Assembly (NCBI RefSeq): GCF_910592395.1
Contig: NC_088324.1
Location: 12,240,953-12,304,952 of the forward strand
Source of the DNA: Lineus longissimus
Lineage: Eukaryota > Nemertea > Pilidiophora > Heteronemertea > Lineidae
DNA length: 64,000 bases
Direction of reading: 5' to 3'
How positions within the stretch are numbered: the first letter of the stretch is position 1; each line of letters opens with the position of its first letter. The notes beneath the pieces were generated by a model that searched no databases, was not told where the DNA came from, and saw only the letters and a list, made by a program, of their open reading frames with translations. The position numbers and the translations under genes are program-made. Positions 48,901-61,200 of the stretch are shown piece by piece.

Positions 48901-51900
48901 GCTTGGTTTTGGATATACTGAGTAGTTTAAAAAAATATTTTATCACAAGCAGAGGAAAGTATTGAGATGCGAGACAGAAATAGAAATAGAAATTTAATAG
49001 GTGACATATTAAAAACAGGCAGAGAGGCTGGAGCTTTGTTGTTGCTACATGTACCACCATGAATAATAAACACCAGGCTATTACATCTTGGTACAAGGTA
49101 AATCTTCAGCTGCTTCTGATAAAAGGACTTTTGAAACTTATCTTGAGAGTACATACATGAAGTAAAGAAGATTAATGATATCTTGTATCCATAGTGTTAG
49201 GTGATCTTTATTGCCAAGATGAATCATGAACAAATAAGGACAGATGAAAATAAAGAACCCTGGTAGCCAGGATATAAAGAGATTTCAACTAACTTTCCTT
49301 CTTCTATACCAGTCCCTGAGCAATCACTTCATACTGGATATCACTCTCAATTTTAACACTGCACCGCAGAGGATTAACAACCAATGACACTGTTTCTGCT
49401 CAGTTTAGATATCAGTATATATATTTGTCTCTTTCAGTCAACCCTTCAAAGATAACGATGCTACAGCATCCATTGAAGGCAGTACATGAAGGTAAACTGA
49501 TTACTATTGTATGTGAAACGGACAGTGCCAATCCGGTTGCTAACATCCAATTCCACCGGAAGAGAACAGGAGGAACCTGGGAGCAGCTGACATCAGGAAT
49601 AACATCTGAGGTCAGGGCTGCAGAGTACAATGGCAAGATAAGGAAGAGTACACTGACTGTGACTGCTAATAGGTCGGACAACCATGCTGTCTTCAAGTGT
49701 GAAGTGAAGGTCGAAGGTTCATTCGAATTGAAACAAAATGTGACAGTTGATATTTACTGTGAGTACTGATTATAAATTGCATACTTGTAAAGGAAGATGT
49801 TTTTATAATGTTTGAAGCTTACCAACTTAAAATATCTAGTTTTGGGAAGTTACTATTACCATGTAAATTTTGTTGTTGGGATTTCTTTTCTCAATCTGAG
49901 TAAAGTATTGTTTTCACTTAAAACCATAGGTTGTTGCACCTCATTTGTAATTCCTCTTAACAAATGAAATGTTGTTTGATTTTGTTGCATTGCTTCCATT
50001 TTTACCCTTTTTAAGTAATAAAACTTTTCTGAAGAACCATGCAATGTTCAAATGGCTTAAGCATCATGGGGTCTTTCAGGGAATGTCATAAAAGTCAAAT
50101 CATCACTTTCCTTGAGGGTCTTATATTGAACTTACAAAGTCACACGAGATTTAAACTGAAGATCTCACAGTCATGATTCCGTCCAGCAAATTCATGTAAT
50201 GCTGTGCTGTCTCTTTGATAGGATTGATGTAAATTTCCCTTTTTTGACACTGACTTAATAAATTAGGTGGCTGATCACTGACAGGACCTTTACATTCTGT
50301 GTGTTGAGAGGAGTAACAATTTACGGAGGAGTAATGATTTTTTATGTTTTATGACTGACAATTTTAGAAACGTAACCTTGGTTTGACAGGTTCCATTCCT
50401 ACTTGCCTGACAAATTTCGTACAATTACAGCTTACACTTTCCAAGTGTCACGAAAGTAATAACTTCTGACATTTTATGATGCGTTTAGGCATGGGCTGCA
50501 CTGTCCTAAAAAGTATTTCATAGTACCGTAGTAGTTCCATAATTGGTGTCAACTAACGTCACATTTCTTTCACCTTATTTCTTTAGTTCCACCAAATATC
50601 ACGATATCATCCGATCCAAAACCAGTCCAAGAAGGTGATCACTTGATGTTGACCTGTAAAGCCAGTGGCGGCAACCCAACCTCCTACACCTACAAGTGGT
50701 TCTACAAGGACAATGAAATACCAAATGAAACCTCAATGGATTACAAGATCACCAATATCCAATACAACCAGTCTGGGAAATACAGATGCCGAGCTATCAA
50801 CTACTCGCCTGATGGCCAAGCTGATGGTAGCCTGGACGTTGATGTTCTGTGTAAGTTTTGCAGTTTTATTCTTGGTTTCTTTCTTGTTTTCTTTTTCAGA
50901 TTTTCTCAGAGTAGAGTAATCTTATTGACAAAGTTTCACCACTTCGTCTTTTAGTGCACCAACTCGTGAGTTGACATCATGATCATCATCTTCCATTGTT
51001 AGTCGAAGGCAGGTCCCATTGACTGTAATTTTTTAGCAATTCTAAGAAATCCATTCAGGCATTGTTAGGCGGTAGTGGTGCGAACAAATTTTTTAAACGG
51101 GTCATGTGCTTCGTTATAGCTTGAGTTTGAGTGTTGAGAGAATATTAAATACTCACATGTGATAATGTCAAAATAAAAAGTGAAGATGTATTAATAATAC
51201 AGTGGAACCTACTATAGCGGACACTTCTCTATTAAGGACACCCTCTCTATCGAGGACACTAGGTTTAGTCCCCGTTAGGTTGTTTCCATTCAATTAGACC
51301 TCTCTAATCAGGACACCTCTCTATTAAGGACAGCTGTTGTCAGTCCCCTGGGTGTCCTTTATAAAGAGATCTAACTTTATAAGCAGATGATGACACACAT
51401 GGGAGAAGTAAACTATAGGTAATGTTTCACCTTTGCTATCTACATTTTAGATTGGGTGTTCTGCCCTTCATTTACCTAAGATTTGTTTTTAATACGGTAT
51501 GTTTTTCTTACAGTGGAAAATTGGTGATTGATAAACTTGATCCTGATTCTTATTGGTAACACTTTTCAGATAAGGCGAAGTGGAACCCTAAACTTCCTGA
51601 AGTTTTTACTGTAGCGAGTAAAACCAACTCATCAATGGAGTTCATTCTCCATGTGATTGCGAATCCTTCACCTTCTAATGTCACCTGGTTCTTCCCAAAT
51701 ATGACAACAATCGGAGGAGCTTTTGTGGCGGCCAAAGTGAATGACACAACATACACTTTGAACAAGACGTCTGTAGCGGTTAAAGACTATGGAAACTACA
51801 TAGTCAATGTGACAAATGCTATTGGAATTTCAACATTTACTTTTGAACTAGAAAAAACTGGTAAGTGGTCCCAGATACTGTGAAAAGTTGTCCATGCATC

Positions 51901-54900
51901 ATGTATTAGTTAATTTGCTTTTGTTTTGAGAATCAGTTGGTGGTTTTCACGAAGAAAACCATAGTTCTTCATACATGTAGTTTAAAGTTAGCTTTGGTGT
52001 TATGGGACATATGGGACATATGGGACATAGATCGGATGGCACTGAAAGAGTAAAGCATCAGTTGATTGACTGATGCCCCCACAGATAGAACACTTGATGA
52101 AAGTGGGGTTGCTGGATACTAGTTCCTGAATAAGACATCATTACAAGAATGAAAATTGTAATCTGCCTCTTATTGCAGCTGTACCAAATGTCAGCTTAAC
52201 AGTTGAGCGTAAGGACAACCAGGTGACCGTTTCATGGCCGAAACTTTCCAAAGAGTACACGAAGATCCAAATCAAGTTTTGCCCAATAGAAGGAGGAAGT
52301 TGTGACTATCATAATGTCTCCAACACAACAAGCCTCAAGAGTAGCTTCACGGTCAATGAGGGCTACACTTACACATATTCTATAATAATATTTGATGGAG
52401 AGGATCAAGTGTTTGTTTCTTTACCAGTGAAGGTGCCAACATCGCTCCCTATTGGAGCAATAGCTGGAGGTGTTGGAGGCTTCATCTTTTTCCTGATTAT
52501 CATCGCCATTGTGTTGGCTGTGGTGTTCATCCTTAAGAAGAGACGAGCAAAGAAAGGTAAATGAATATGAACATGTACGTGTATGCCAAGTTTCATTGTG
52601 CTGAGTAGTGCAATAACATCAGGATGGCCAATTTGATTCCTAATTTTAAGCACACCACTTGTAATTGGTTCACGAACAGATCATGGGCTCAATTCATGAG
52701 ACAATGCTAAACGAAACCTGGCCTTATCCTCATACATTTTCCTTTTGTCCATTTCAGAGACTGAAGTACTAACGCCGTAAGTGGATATTTCCATCGGATA
52801 TCATTTCCATATTGCTTTTTTGCTATCTGAGTTTTAGAGATACCAATACCAAGCATTGAACTGTTATCGGTTAGAACCTTCAAATTGTACTGATGCACAT
52901 TTGTTGAAGTCGGGACTCTTATCTTGTACAGCTGGCTTGGGGATGAATTGATTAAGATTATTAATTTCACCTTGATTTAGGCAGCAATTTTAGGGAAAAA
53001 CACGCATTTGTTCAAAGTGAAGGAATTACCTTACACTGCCTTTTAGAGGTGTCGTGGGTTTTCTTACTCATATCATTCATTATTTAGAATACCTGTATCA
53101 AAAATGTATCAGATGTCTTGTTAATGGTTGATGGATATTTTACGTTTTTATAATCAGGTCGAACAACAACGGTGATGTAAGCGTGGGGCAGGTCAATCCG
53201 GGATTCAGTGATCTCGATGCGAGGCATAATGACGTGATTGATGGTGAGAGAAAAATACTTTTATGTGTTTGGTAGCTTTTTTTTCCCACAAAAAAATCCC
53301 GAAAGGGACATTACACGGTGTAAGTACCAGGCCGGCCATTACTATTGTGTAGTTATCACTCTGCCTATGCATCCCACAGTATCCAAGATAATTTAAGCCC
53401 TGTTGAACCATTTGTGATTTGAGGTGATGTTGAATGCGGCCTTCTGACCTGCCAGATGAGGGAAGCTTGCTAGTATGTAGTTAACTCTTTGATAATAAAC
53501 TATGTAGTATAATAATAATACTGACCTCAGTTTCTGTGGATTATGTTTTGGCTTGGATGATGCAGACCACAGCTCAAAGAAGTGTTGTTATTGTTTCAGG
53601 GTTTAACCCGTATGAAGATTCGGTGGAAATGATACCGCCTTCTTCCAGCGTTCAGATTGAGGCCACAGGTAAGCTTATTTTGATGTGGTCGTTCTGAAAG
53701 TTCCAGTGAACGTAATACGTCCCGTGAACATACATATCCTGTTTATGTCTTCATGCTACATCGAGTATAATGTCATTGTATTTCTTAGACTTTTAAATCA
53801 TTCTTTTGCAATCGGCAATTTGATAGGAATCTTGCAGTCTCAACTCCAGCTGCATCAGATTTTGAAAGGTGATGCTGGAGTTCTTCTTAACCAAGATGGG
53901 GTTGGATGGCAATGTCTATTCTTAGAGCTGTGATTGGGATGAAATGGGCTTTATAGCCCTTGGCATACCTTCTTCCCAGAGAAATGAGATTAAGGTGGAT
54001 TCTAACAAATTGGATTTAAAAAAATTAGTCTACCTCTTTGAATCGGTTACAGGACGAGCAGAGTACGCAGTTGTTAAGAAGGGTGGCAAGAAACCTACCA
54101 TTGGTGATGCGTATACACAAGTGGACTTCACGAAGAAGAAAGGTGGCAAAAAGGGTAGTGCTCAACCTCCACCAGGTGAGTCAAATTTATTTTATAAGTA
54201 CCCCTATATCCAGAACTGCAGATACAGTTAGTGGGAACCCCAAATTAAAGGACCATGCAGTACTGAATGTCATCAAAAATATCTATTTGGCTCTCTGGTT
54301 CATATCTGGCCACATTTTACATGTAGCTGCCATTATTATTAACTGTTTGCTTCCTCTAATCAGAGTTGATACCGAGAAACTGACTTTTATTGAGAACTTT
54401 GGAGAGGATAAGTATAACACTATAGTTTTTCTTCTTACCTGTCGTGTATGACAAAATGACACCCTGATCATGAAGTACAGGTAACTAGTTGTTTGGGGGA
54501 GTTTCTCCCCACTCAAAAAATGTCCCCTTTAACCTTGCAGGACAAGCCTACGCTGAAGTTGACTTCTCCAAAAAAGCGAAGGGTAAAGGCAAAGGCAAGG
54601 CACCAGTGCCAACTGCTGACCCAGGTTAGTAATAAGATATTGTTCATTGTCTTTTTCGAAATAATTTCATATTCTCATTATAGATGGTGCTCTCAACACT
54701 GAGGCATACAAGTATAAAAGGTGCCCCCCCCCCCTCCCCCACGTTTGAGATTGGGGTTTGAGAAAGTTGACGACAGTATTTGACTCTCATTTTCCAGCAG
54801 GTGATGTCGATGCGACAGTGAGTAAGCCCAAGAAGCCTTCAAAACTACCCAAAGCTGGCAAATCAGGGCCAGATGATGCAGCAGTTTATGCCAACGTTCC

Positions 54901-55609
54901 AAATGGTGATGACATCACTGAGGAGAATCTATATGAAGATATCCGCAAAGATGAGCCAAAAGAGACGGGGTACAGACAGCCTAAAGAGGTGCGTACTTGC
55001 TTGAATTTGTCGACATGAGTTTGTGAGATTTCTAACTATTCTTCTCCGAGGATCCATGGGGGCTCATGGACTCACCCCTCAAGCTATATGCTTCATGCAT
55101 AGAGGGAGATAGTGTCATCCAAATAATGATAGAAGAGAGGAGGCTGCTTTCTGATGGATCAAAAGTATCATACTCTGTTAAGCACCACACGAATGAGCAA
55201 TTAGGTTGCAGCGACCTGAGATTATAATTGCTGCATTTGTGCGACAAACATATCCTTCATTTGCCTTAGTCTATAAAGTGTGAAACAATCAACATGACTT
55301 AAATCTTAAAAACAACCAGAACAGTACTTCAAGGCGTACTACTCGTTTTCATCGTTAGGTTTTAAGAATGAGATCTTTTTAATTCTAAACATCGACCCTC
55401 TTCATTCACAGGCATACCAAGTCGGTGTTGACGGAACGGTTTACTCCCAGGTCCACATCTCGCCGCCCAAAAATCCGGATCTGATACGAGGAAAGGAGAC
55501 AATCGAGGACCCCTACGCCAGCGTGGATTTCACGTGCCAAGCTCCGACGCTGCCAGAACCAGAAGATCCAGATGATCCAAATGATCCAAGCTTCATGATG
55601 CTGCTTTAA
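39971..55609 (+). CDS. Ig-superfamily receptor A: 10 Ig, FN3, TM, tyrosine-rich tail
   Basis: Nineteen coding exons join in frame: 39971-40037, 40610-40939, 41766-42104, 43615-43863, 44673-44945, 46399-46725, 47076-47348, 48338-48667, 49438-49758, 50587-50850, 51570-51860, 52179-52556, 52758-52776, 53158-53243, 53600-53668, 54053-54175, 54541-54624, 54798-54988, 55412-55609 (1403 residues). Signal peptide MMVPLLLLIVAMTT..., then one exon per Ig-like domain, one FN3, TM helix (about 1113-1140) with a KKRRAKK stop, and a 260-residue cytoplasmic tail. Every extracellular exon has 1-1 phase. Ig4/Ig6 and Ig5/Ig7 are duplicated pairs. Ig10 has no cysteine but five N-glycosylation sequons. The tail carries EYAVV, AYTQV, AYAEV, VYANV, LYEDI, VYSQV and PYASV, so SH2-domain signalling is likely. 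I do not recognise a named orthologue. It could be an immune, allorecognition or adhesion receptor. Confidence 0.88.
42733..43614 (+). pseudogene. Array of five decayed copies of the Ig3 exon, gene A
   Basis: Starts of decayed copies lie near 42733, 42893, 43070, 43252 and 43433, just before the intact Ig3 exon at 43615. Each keeps the acceptor and the opening words (CACACCTCAAATCACT, GTTTCCCTTC) but loses the middle and meets a stop (for example CTTGATTAA). The last three form a tandem array with a period of about 182 bp that includes flanking intron. They are unlikely to be coding. Confidence 0.75.
44673..46725 (+). repeat. Segmental duplication unit 1 (Ig4-Ig5 exons and intron)
   Basis: This unit covers the Ig4 exon, its downstream intron and the Ig5 exon. 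It is closely similar to 47076-48667, including intron words such as GGGACACTTCCTTGTTCATT and GGATAAGAATGTGGACACT-like sequence. Relative to unit 2 it holds about 460 extra intron bases (about 45910-46365). Confidence 0.85.
47076..48667 (+). repeat. Segmental duplication unit 2 (Ig6-Ig7 exons and intron)
   Basis: This second copy of the two-exon unit is the source of the Ig6 and Ig7 domains. The intron after Ig6 is nearly identical to the sequence after the fourth Ig exon of gene B (63269-64000), closer than unit 1 is. Confidence 0.85.
51198..51381. mobile_element. Second copy of the TACAGTRGAACC MITE, inverted and frayed
   Basis: It begins TACAGTGGAACCT and runs through CTCTATTAAGGACA words in the opposite direction to the copy at 39438-39623. 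The far end (AGAGATCTAACTTTATA) is diverged. It lies in the intron between the Ig9 and Ig10 exons. Confidence 0.65.
52011..52038. repeat. 9-bp tandem repeat ATGGGACAT
   Basis: Three consecutive copies of ATGGGACAT lie in the intron before the FN3/TM exon. Confidence 0.8.
54791..54803 (+). promoter_or_regulatory. NAGNAG tandem splice acceptor
   Basis: TTTCCAGCAG offers two acceptors three bases apart (exon start 54798 or 54801). Both keep the frame: use of the first reads Ala-Gly-Asp and use of the second reads Gly-Asp, so the cytoplasmic tail may differ by one residue. Confidence 0.5.
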
Positions 55610-55645
55610 GTTGTGCACATTTCAGTTTGTGACCTGCTTTGTGAT

Positions 55646-55651
55646 AATAAA
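55646..55651 (+). terminator. Polyadenylation signal AATAAA of Ig gene A
   Basis: A canonical AATAAA lies 37 bases after the stop codon at 55607-55609. Confidence 0.65.
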
Positions 55652-56278
55652 TGCTTGTCACATATGAAAAGAAATAGAAAAAATTTTTTTGTTTGCTTCC
55701 TCGTAAATTAGTGTTTACGCCTGATCTATATCATGAATGAAGAAGGCCTGTATAGTATAACATTGTGATAATACTACATTTGTATGGATTTTTCACACTG
55801 CAATTCCATCCATGTACATTTCAAGTTACATTTTGTCTCCCTGAAATTTATATTTAACATAATGTGTTTGGATGAATTTGGAATCACCTTAGTTCGGCTG
55901 GACATCACATGATAGACATGAATTGAAATTATGATGACCTGTTAGAGGTTTTAATGCTTTTCTTCAAGGAATTGTGGTGATATGTAGCATTTTGTATCTT
56001 GGGCCTCCATTGTATGAATTAGATTTGATTGTATGATGCTTCAGTGATAACTTAAAGTTGTTAATTTTGCTTCTGAAATATGAAAGGATGGGATTATATT
56101 GTACAGTTTGTAGATATTTGTATTCAGGAAGTATTTGCATCTGAGTGTATTTCATATTTATTCTTGAAAAACCTGTGCTGGGTCACAGGTATGGGACACA
56201 AAGTGATAAAATTGTGATGGCCACAGGTAGGTGGACAAATATCTGTATGAAATGTAATCAATATTCATTGAGGTGCAT

Positions 56279-56350
56279 TAGGGTACCGTAGTGGTTAGAG
56301 TTCCAGATTGAGAGAGCCTAGGACTGCTATTCTGCCTTTCTGATCCTTTT
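56279..56350 (+). mobile_element. tRNA-like SINE fragment
   Basis: GGGTACCGTAGTGGTTAGAG resembles a tRNA-derived 5' part with an A-box-like GTGGTTAGAG. The B box is degenerate. It is too diverged to be a tRNA gene. Confidence 0.3.
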
Positions 56351-56934
56351 TTTCTTTTGACGATTTCCAAGGTTAAGTAATGAGCCTAAAGTGGTCTTAA
56401 CCTGACATTCTGGTTATGGCTTTGGTTGTGTCCTTTAAACACGGCTTTGGGATGAATGGGGATTGTTATCATTACTATTACCCCCTCCGTGGAAGAAACT
56501 TGTTGGTTTTTTGTGCAAAATTGACTTCTAGCAGGAACGTGACTAACAGTCTTTGACCACTGAAAATTGTCTTTTAAAATGCAAATAGGGTTTGTACTTA
56601 AAAATTCATCTGACCATCTACAAATGATTACATGTATATATTCAGGTGATAACAGTTGTTAGATTATTTAGGTTGTTATCAATTCTTCTTAACTTTTTGA
56701 AAGTTGTTTGTAATTATTGAACTTTTTATATTTATTCAAGAATGGTGCTATTTGTACACTAGGTTGCAATATTTTGAGATGAAATTTTGACAAGAAACTT
56801 CACATGATATGCTAGATTTCTATAAATACATTGAACTAGTTAAAACATTCTGTATATTCTTATTGGTGTTATTAGTACAGTATTCTCCAAGTGCTGTACA
56901 ATTGTTCCTCCGTCTATCCCGAAAGCTTTCAGAA

Positions 56935-57132
56935 AAACACAGATGATCCTCTCAATCAGCGCTATAACTTGTGCATTTCCCACCGGTACCCATTTATTTA
57001 CACCATGTAATGGTGGAGTAAGGCATTTAAGGCAAAGAGACAATCTAGTGTCTCGCACCGACGGTGGCGATTAAACCAGGGACTTCATGACCACTTGTAG
57101 GAGACCTGAGCCAGTGCACCGCTGCGGCTCCT
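56935..57132 (-). mobile_element. tRNA-derived SINE-like element
   Basis: Read on the minus strand from 57132, GAGCCGCAGCGGTGCACTGG and then CTGGTTTAATCGCC resemble the A and B boxes of a tRNA-derived promoter. They are followed by a block (GGTACCCATTTATTTACACC on the plus strand) of the kind found inside SINEs of marine invertebrates. The identification is by pattern only. Confidence 0.4.
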
Positions 57133-57231
57133 CAACAACTGTCCCTAATATACAGGTTTCTACAGAGGCACTCAAGCAGTTGCTCGTAGTCACACACTTG
57201 AACTTTACCTGTGAAGGACATAATGGCCCTT

Positions 57232-57495
57232 TTGATGCCACCAATTAAGTTCAGCTAAGCAATAGGCAGTGGCACCTCTTGTTATGCCACCAAATGAATC
57301 CCAGCTGAGCACAAGGCCCTGGTGCCTCATCTTACCAATGAATTTCGATAGAGTGCTTGGCCCTGGCACCTCTTGTTATACCGCCTATAAATTTCAGCTG
57401 AGCACTAGGCCCTTGTTCATGGGGAACAGCCTTTATTATGCAACCGATGAATTGCAGCTGGACACTGCAGAAGCCTCTTGTTATGCCACAAGTTA
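57232..57495. repeat. Degenerate ~45-65-bp minisatellite
   Basis: Repeated modules combine GGCACCTCTTGTTATGCCAC, AATGAATCCCAGCTGAGCAC and AGGCCCTGG-like words. Four to five diverged units are visible. Confidence 0.55.
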
Positions 57496-57684
57496 ATCAG
57501 ACAGCCCAGTGAGGCAACCCCGCACCCTCCAAACATTTCTATCATCTGGCGGCCTAAATATGTCATCATTGCTCATATTTTCAGCCGACACCCTATATTC
57601 AAATTTGATTCAATGATTCATTGTTAGTGGGCCTTTGTCCCTGAATTTGACTAACCCGCAGAGCCATCTGACCATATTAAAGCA

Positions 57685-57902
57685 AACAGAAAACCAGGAA
57701 GTAAAGTTCGGATTTTGAGATTCGACATGTCACACTTGTGGGTCTCAATTGAAAGTTTTAACAGATATTCACAAGGAACACTTCTTCTGTGATTAAGAGT
57801 GACAACAGAATATAAGAATAATGTGATCAGTAGCATAAACTGATGGAGAATCCGTCCAATACATCAACCGCTTGTTAGCAATTCATTGATTTCTGTGCAA
57901 AG
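57685..57902 (+). other. Putative 5' untranslated exon, Ig gene B
   Basis: Homologous to 38520-38709 of gene A. It starts with the shared GAAAACCAGGAAGTAAAG (an ETS-type GGAA site) and ends in a strong donor, AAAG|GTAAGT at 57902/57903, 304 bases before the acceptor and ATG of the signal-peptide exon. Confidence 0.45.
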
Positions 57903-58206
57903 GTAAGTCTTGCATTACTCCTTAGTTTGGTTCATTCTAAGGTCTTACACTTTAACTGTCCTTCCTTAGACAGTATTACTTATCTTTAGATATCCCTTAA
58001 ACAGTATTGACTTTGATATTCATTGATTTCTGTGTGAAGGTAGTCTCACTCAAACACCAGCCAGCAAATTCTTTGATCTTTCGCAACTCTGACAGTAAAA
58101 AAGGTCTTAATGGAACAGGCATAATGGTTTCCCAATGCATTTTATCAAGAATTAGTAGAGGCTATAGTCTTTATTCTTGATTATATTTTCTTGGTTATCC
58201 CTTCAG

Positions 58207-61200
58207 ATGATGGTGCCATTCCTCCCTCTTCTGGTCATCGCCATGACGACTCTTCCTCCCTCTATCAATGGAATAGGTAAGTAAAGTCTGTGCTGATTTT
58301 TAAGTTTTCAATGCAGTTTTCTTCTTGAAAATGTCATCTTGAGACACAAGGCTTCAAGATCACTCTTATTAGTTGCCTCTCATGGGTGGGATGGATTTAT
58401 CGGGATGAAATGGAAAATATTTCATTTTTTAATCTATTGCAGATTCAATTTTGTGGGTGCTTCTTGTTCATTGCCTTTGGTAGCTTTTTGTGATAAAGTA
58501 GTGTCTGCTAGTACTGATAATTGGGTATTTTTTTCCTGTACATAATGTATTTGGCTGATTATGTCATTTTGTGTCAATGCATACAAATGGTTGATAACCA
58601 CATGATTAAGAATTCCTTTGAAGATTTTCATGCTTTATAACTGGTATCATAATGGCCTCAAGAGCTATATTACGAATACTATTTTAACACTTCCTATCAT
58701 CTTGGAGCTTCGAGGGTACATTTGCACAATTCTGATGTGCTTCATTGAGGAAATAAGTGGATCTTCGTGATTGTCAAGTCATGATGAATTGAGACGTTTC
58801 TTATTGGCTCCTACAAAGTAAGAAAGGATGTTCATTTCTTCATACCAACTAAGCGACTCTACTTTTCTTGCAGTGCCACCCAAGACTCCAGTGTTAAGTG
58901 GATTTGAACCTGCTGCGATTGGATCAAATCGGGAACTGGTCTGTGATGCTTCTCAACCTGATGCTGGCACTATCACATACAAATGGTACAAGTATTCCAT
59001 TGCGAATGGTGTTGAGAACTGGGAATCTAAAGGACCAATTGGTACAAGCCAGGAGTATGTCTTTGGTCCAGTGACAGAGAAGAAAGTGTTCAACGGGAAT
59101 ACTGAAGAGCCAGTCAGTGGGAAGTACTTATGCCGAGCATCAAATTCTGCAGGAACAATAGACAGTGAATGGGAAGATCTGTATGTCTTCACGCCATGTA
59201 AGTTTGTTTCAGTCGCCTATTTAAAGAATCAAAATTTTAAATCATGGTAGTCTCTGCCTACTTTTAAACTGCGTGCCACCTCGTCGTCATATTACCAAGC
59301 TCATACTTCCTCAAGGTGCAGAGATATGTTTTGTCACCAGTGTGTCGTGAAGATCCAAGAAGTGGTGTTGTCCAACATTATGCTTTTTGTCCAGGGACAG
59401 CGCACGTACAAAATAATTTCTTCCATTTTTGCCCCTTGACAAAAAATTAGCACCTGGACATATCCATGGCATTGGTAATGGTTTTACTGTTTGAGCATCC
59501 GGTCAGATTTTGTTTTCAACTTGGGCAAAATGACAAAAATGCATCAAAACAACGTTACATCATCCAACTGAAGAAATTTTGTATGGAGAACACTACGTGA
59601 TACATGGTGGTGTAGTAGTCACAATTCCAGACTCCTGACAAAGCAATTGTGGATCAAATTCGTTTTAGCTCAGAGGTCAGTGGTTTAGTGATGTGCCATG
59701 TAGCCGCTATCTCATTATCCAAGAAGTCTCCAGGATGCTGAAGTGCTTTGAGGAAGGATTCTTTTCGAATAATGATGTGTAAAACTGTGACCACTTCTTC
59801 TTCATAAATTCAGGAATTGTTCTCCAATCTGAATTATTGAGGCTATTAGCCTGTAAATAACAGTGAGTAGAGAACAATTTGAAACTTCCCCAATCATATT
59901 CGGCCCCTCTGCCTTTTTCCTTTTTCCTTTTTCCTTTTTCAGAGAAACATAAAGTTGAGGATGATTGATTGTACTGCTTTAGCCATACATTAAACATGAT
60001 TTATTGTTTAAAAGGTTTTAATGGCACTTTGTTCTGTTTTAGGTTCTCTGTATATTGTGAGTGTTTCACCACCAAAACCTGCCATTGGATCTACGTTCAC
60101 TCTCAACTGTTACATACCAAATCCAAGTGGGATTACTGTGAATTGGTTAAAGAGGACTAATGCTTCATCTGCAGCCATAGATGTAGCAGTGGCAAACAGC
60201 AAGGGATGTCATACTCCAAGTAACCCACGCTACAGTTGGAGCAGTTGCAGTCCTCCAAGCGTCTCCTCTCCGACAAAGACCTTCAACCTCCAGGTCACCA
60301 ATGCTCAGGCTTCAGATTCTGCATACTGGATTTGTAAGGATATTGGCCTCAGCTGTGACAGTAATCCAGTCAAACCAGTTGTACAAGGTAAGATGACCAT
60401 GGAGATGAAATTAAAAAACAGTCTAATCTTCATGTAGAATGATGCAGCTAACTTCATGTTTCACTAAATAAACTATTGTTTATTTTCAACAAATCCAAAT
60501 TAAAATCATTGGCTTTAAAACTAAGAAGATTAGTGAAAGAATTGCTAGTGTCCATCATAATAATTCAAGAGTTCGTTTATGGCCTTTTTCAAATGCATCA
60601 GAAATGTTCACAGATAATGTCAGATTGAAAAACTATATGTTTTTGTAGACCTGTGATAGTGTAAAATCTGATGCATAATACAAGGTAAGGATGGCACAAC
60701 ATCAAATCAACTTGATGTTCCTTCTTATTTCACGACACCTAGACAATCCTCAAATCTCTTTGATTCCCCTCGGGAGCATTCACCACTAAATCTTACGATC
60801 CTAATGGATGAACGAGGATTTTACTAAACATGAAAATGACGAGATATTAATACTTGTTTGAGAAGCACTCCAAGTCATGCCCAAAACCACTTCTCTCTAT
60901 ACAAGTGATAAATTGCCAGATTTGAACAGTTCAACTTTACAAATCATATCACCCACTTGTGATACTCATACATCAATGATTCTAATTCTCTTGCTGTTTA
61001 TTCTTGTTTTAGCACCACCAGGGACATCTCCAATCACTTGTTTTCCCTCTGGACCATGCTATTATTGCTGGAACCCACCAGTCTGTAAAGTCTGTTTCCT
61101 GAGCCAACTAGAGATACTTATGAATTAACACTCATGTAATGACGGCTATAGCTCATTGACACAATAATCCATTATTTTTCCAGCAACCCCAGGCAAACTT

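Larger units (their letters stand above)
55652..57684. other. Spacer between Ig genes A and B
   Basis: This 2-kb spacer shows no coding sequence. It holds two SINE-like pieces and a degenerate minisatellite (listed separately), and ends at the putative first exon of gene B. Confidence 0.55.
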
